Source: Helicobacter pylori (GTDB lineage: Bacteria > Campylobacterota > Campylobacteria > Campylobacterales > Helicobacteraceae). Taken from it: 64,000 bases of DNA. A program made the position numbers and the translations under genes. Numbering within the stretch: the first letter of the stretch is position 1; the number at the start of each line of letters is the position of its first letter. The stretch lies in the NCBI RefSeq assembly GCF_016755635.1, contig NZ_CP051500.1:496001-560000 (forward strand), written 5' to 3'. This document shows, piece after piece, positions 62,101 to 64,000 of this stretch. Below the pieces are notes generated by a model, which saw only the letters and a program-made list of their open reading frames with translations, had not been told where the DNA came from and did not search any database.

Positions 62101-64000
62101 GCTTTCAGGGCGAGTCAAATTGATATTACCGGCACGATTCGCTCTGGTAATGGGGCTCAAACCGGTGGGGGTGCGACTTTAGTGTTTAACGCTCAAAAGC
62201 GTTTGAATATCGCTAACGCTCATTTGAATAGCGATAAAGCCGGTTTGCAAAATTCATGGATGAATTTCATTGTCAATAACGGCAACTTGAATGCAACAAA
62301 CGCAAATTTTAGCAACCAAACCCCTAATGGAGGCTTTAACCTTAAAGCCAATAATATCACTTGGGATAAAGGGTCTGTGAGTGGAGGGGGGAATTTTGGC
62401 GTGGATAACGCTAGTGCTAACGGGAAGGCGGTGATTAAGAATGTTAGTTTTAGCGATAACGGCACTTTGATTTATAAGGGGGGCGAAAACAGCGCCGGAA
62501 ATTCCCTAACCCTAGAAAACAACACTTTCAATTCTTATAATATCAACGCCAGAGTGCAAAACCTTATTTTCAATAATAACTCGTTTAATGGCGGGAGCTA
62601 TTCGTTTAACGACACTAAAAACACCATCTTTAAAGGCACAAACACGCTTATTAACAGCGATCCTTTCAGCCGTCTTCAAGGATCAATTGCTATTGACAAT
62701 AATAGTATTTTTAATATTGAAAGGGATTTGACTGACAACACCACCTACACGCTTTTAAGTGGGAATAATATTAAATATAATAATGAAATTTTGGCGGACA
62801 ATGCTTTTTCAAAAAATTTATGGAATTTGATCCATTATGGTGGCGAAAAAGGGACTCTATTAAGAGCGGATAACAACACTTTTTTTGTGCAATTCACCCA
62901 AAGCAACGGCCAAAAATTTGTCTTTGAAGAGACTTTTAATCCGGGCTCTATCACCTATAAATATTTCACTATCCATTCTTCGCCTTTCCACACAGACGCT
63001 GATTCTAAGGATATTTGGAGTCAAGTGAGGAAGCAATTTGATTTTATTCCAGGAAAAACCCCGGTGTGCGTTGGGGTGTGCTATATCGCGCCTTATAAAA
63101 ATCAAGATCTTATCGGCTCTAGCGCTTTTGCATGGTCGCTGAATTTTGGGGCTACGGTGGTAGGGACTTTGCTTTTAGGGAGCGCTCAAGAAAAGGCCAA
63201 TAACAATGGCGGATCGATCTGGTTTGGTAAGAATAATTTGTTGTATTTGCATGGCAATTTCAATGCGACTAATATCTTTTTAACGAATAATTTTAATGTC
63301 GGCAACCCTAACGCCGGCGGTGGGGCGACGATTAGTTTTAACGCTGATGAAACCTTGAACGCTGACGGGTTGAATTACACGAATTTCCAAACCGTGGCTA
63401 TGGGCTTACAAACTAGCGCGAGCCAGCATTCTTGGGCGAATTTTAATTCCAGGCTTTCTATGGAGATTAAAAACTCTAACTTTAGGGATTTCACATGGGG
63501 AGGCTTTAGGTTCAATTCAGGGCGTATCGCTTTTGAAAACACCACTTTTAGCGGTTGGACTAATATTAACGGAGCGACTGAAAGCGGTTCGTCGTATGTG
63601 AATATGGTTGCGAATACGGATTTGATTTTCACTAATTCCATTTTAGGAGGGGGCGTTCGCTATGATTTGAAAGCTAATAACATTATTTTCAATAACACTC
63701 AAATGGTGATTGATGTGTCTAAAAATGTGAATCAGTCTTCATTGAATGGGAATGTTACTTTCAATCATTCCAGGCTTTCAGTCAAGCCCAACGCTGCTAT
63801 TAATATTGGGGATAGCCAAACCCAAACGACTTTAGAAAACGCTTCAAGCCTTTCTTTTTACAACAACAGCGTGGCGAATTTTAACGGCGCAACCGCTTTT
63901 AACGGGGTGTCTTATTTGAATTTGAACCCTAACGCTCAAGTAAGCTTCAATCAAGCAAATTTCAATAACGCTAATGTAACCTTTTATGGCATTCCTTTAT
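59158..64000 (+). CDS. VacA-like giant autotransporter (FaaA type), 3' end missing
   Basis: The frame from ATG 59158 stays open to the window end (over 1,610 residues). It opens with a long basic leader (about 55 residues) before a hydrophobic signal KKIFLGLGFVSALSAEDY, as in VacA paralogues. The passenger is an Asn/Gly/Phe-rich beta-helix with recurring blocks: GYITGTF or GYVGFITGVF, then GAQTGGGATL-like and TPNGGFN motifs, and short NSFNGGSFxFN units at about 61300-61470. Four diverged modules are visible. Position after hefABC and the repeat content match the FaaA flagella-associated autotransporter. The C-terminal barrel lies outside the window. Confidence is high for the family, moderate for the paralogue. 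Confidence 0.85.
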   Translation, partial: MTYRNGKIDLKNERFSKNRSFKGVKKKIAKKYKIKNSPLTIYSLKTHSNSSLSINKKIFLGLGFVSALSAEDYNSSVYWLNSVNENNSHKSYYISPLRTWAGGNRNFTQNYNNSQLYIGTKNASATPNNSSIWFGEKGYVGFITGVFKAKDIFITGAVGSGNELKTGGGAILVFESSNELNTNGAYFQNNKAGTQTSWINLISNNSVNLTNTDFGNQTPNGGFNAMGRKITYNGGIVNGGNFGFDNVDSNGTTTISGVTFNNNGTLTYKGGNGIGGSITFTNSNINHYKLNLNANSVTFNNSILGSMPNGNANTIGNAYILNANNITFNNLTFNGGWFVFNRSDAHVNFQGTTTINNPTSPFVNMTGKVTINPNAIFNIQNYTPSIGSAYTLFSMKNGNITYNDVNNLWNIIRLKNTQATKDNSKNATSNNNTHTYYVTYNLGGTLYHFRQIFSPDSIVLQSVYYGANNIYYTNSVNIHDNVFNLKNINDDRADAIFYLNGLNTWNYTNARFAQTYGGKNSALVFNATTPWANGAIPKSNSTVRFGGYEGVNWGKTGYITGTFTADRVYITGNMMSGNGAQTGGGATLNFVGATEINIAGATFKNLKTTSQNSYMTFIALGNGSRSGKINVSQSDFYDWTGGGYDFTGNGVFDSVNFNKAYYKFQDPKNTYTFKNTNFLAGNFKFQGKTTIEKSVLNDASYTFDGANNTFTENKFNGGSFNFNHAEQTNAFNNNSFNGGSFSFNAKQVDFNHNSFNGGMFNFNKTSKVSFTDDTFNVNSQFKINGAQTTFTFNKGVVFNMQGLLSSLSVGTTYQLLSAKSVDYKDNNNALYQMLRWTSGENPSGKLVDENKTAPNSAKIYNVQFTDNGLTYYIKENFNNGITLTRLCTLGYTHCVNIHNDAFNLKNVNNNASNTVFYLNGITTWKIAGTGVFNHNYSGANSVLVFNQTTPFLDGANPTSNSVVGFGKTSGAEWGLVGYIQGAFRASQIDITGTIRSGNGAQTGGGATLVFNAQKRLNIANAHLNSDKAGLQNSWMNFIVNNGNLNATNANFSNQTPNGGFNLKANNITWDKGSVSGGGNFGVDNASANGKAVIKNVSFSDNGTLIYKGGENSAGNSLTLENNTFNSYNINARVQNLIFNNNSFNGGSYSFNDTKNTIFKGTNTLINSDPFSRLQGSIAIDNNSIFNIERDLTDNTTYTLLSGNNIKYNNEILADNAFSKNLWNLIHYGGEKGTLLRADNNTFFVQFTQSNGQKFVFEETFNPGSITYKYFTIHSSPFHTDADSKDIWSQVRKQFDFIPGKTPVCVGVCYIAPYKNQDLIGSSAFAWSLNFGATVVGTLLLGSAQEKANNNGGSIWFGKNNLLYLHGNFNATNIFLTNNFNVGNPNAGGGATISFNADETLNADGLNYTNFQTVAMGLQTSASQHSWANFNSRLSMEIKNSNFRDFTWGGFRFNSGRIAFENTTFSGWTNINGATESGSSYVNMVANTDLIFTNSILGGGVRYDLKANNIIFNNTQMVIDVSKNVNQSSLNGNVTFNHSRLSVKPNAAINIGDSQTQTTLENASSLSFYNNSVANFNGATAFNGVSYLNLNPNAQVSFNQANFNNANVTFYGIPL
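59801..59828 (+). repeat. Exact 28-bp direct repeat, copy 1
   Basis: Identical to 62312-62339 and encoding the NQTPNGGF region of two different passenger modules of the autotransporter. It marks internal duplication and a site for recombination. Confidence 0.85.
62312..62339 (+). repeat. Exact 28-bp direct repeat, copy 2
   Basis: Second copy of the repeat at 59801-59828, about 2.5 kb downstream in the same gene and frame. Confidence 0.85.

Overview
The window is chromosomal DNA from Helicobacter pylori. The base composition is AT-rich, -10 boxes are of the extended TGN-TATAAT type, and genes are packed tightly with TAATG and ATGA junctions. It carries several genes found essentially only in this species or its close relatives: tlpD, tip-alpha, oorDABC, the hefABC efflux system, flaA, magIII, and a giant VacA-like autotransporter of the FaaA type. 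Gene order matches the HP0549-HP0610 region of reference strains as I recall it. I ran no search.

Layout. 1-1866: murI (cut by the window edge) and rho, minus strand. 2089-5723: a plus-strand operon of rpmE, rsmI, a SpoU-type rRNA methyltransferase, a RodZ-like membrane protein and a secreted protein of unknown function. 5795-6245: a small membrane-protein gene whose frame is broken by a 13-bp tandem duplication. 6675-10439: minus-strand fatty-acid genes (accA, fabF, acpP, fabG), with a 26-codon small membrane ORF between acpP and fabG, then rpsU. 10540-15986: an outer-membrane protein, a ribbon-helix-helix regulator, a DoxX/DUF417 membrane protein, dapF, an AI-2E-family permease and a radical SAM/SPASM protein. 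16025-23163: a long minus-strand run of ychF, pepA, dedA, apt, a coiled-coil protein, rpiB, an M50 protease, lepB and folD. 23249-30143: an LtaS/MdoB-like membrane phosphotransferase, the two-protein Kdo hydrolase, pyrC, tonB, fliO and fliN. 30225-34950: nth, a FeoA-domain protein, an AsmA/YhdP-like protein and mltG, the last two with overlapping divergent starts. 35067-37981: the oorDABC 2-oxoglutarate oxidoreductase operon.

38043-39867 is the most accessory-looking part: a 591-codon HAD-superfamily gene of the type found in surface-polysaccharide loci, read from a promoter whose spacer holds a 14-A homopolymer and which is therefore probably phase-variable. It is followed by a small membrane protein plus dsbI, the RNase P RNA gene rnpB, tip-alpha, pbp1A, a bioF-like gene, tlpD, an ABC exporter, flaA with its sigma-28 promoter, magIII, two outer-membrane proteins, hemE, hefABC and the 5' 4.8 kb of the autotransporter gene, which runs off the right edge.

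Functional themes are envelope building (murI, dapF, pbp1A, mltG, the Kdo hydrolase, lepB, AsmA-like, TonB), motility and chemotaxis (fliO, fliN, flaA, tlpD, FaaA-like), translation and RNA processing (rpmE, rpsU, rsmI, SpoU, ychF, rnpB, rho) and host interaction (tip-alpha, flaA, autotransporter). The best candidates for new biology are the poly-A-controlled HAD gene, the 13-bp duplication that breaks a membrane-protein frame, the C8/C7 tracts at the start of a Kdo hydrolase subunit, the RodZ-like protein, and the unnamed 26-codon membrane peptide in the fatty-acid operon.
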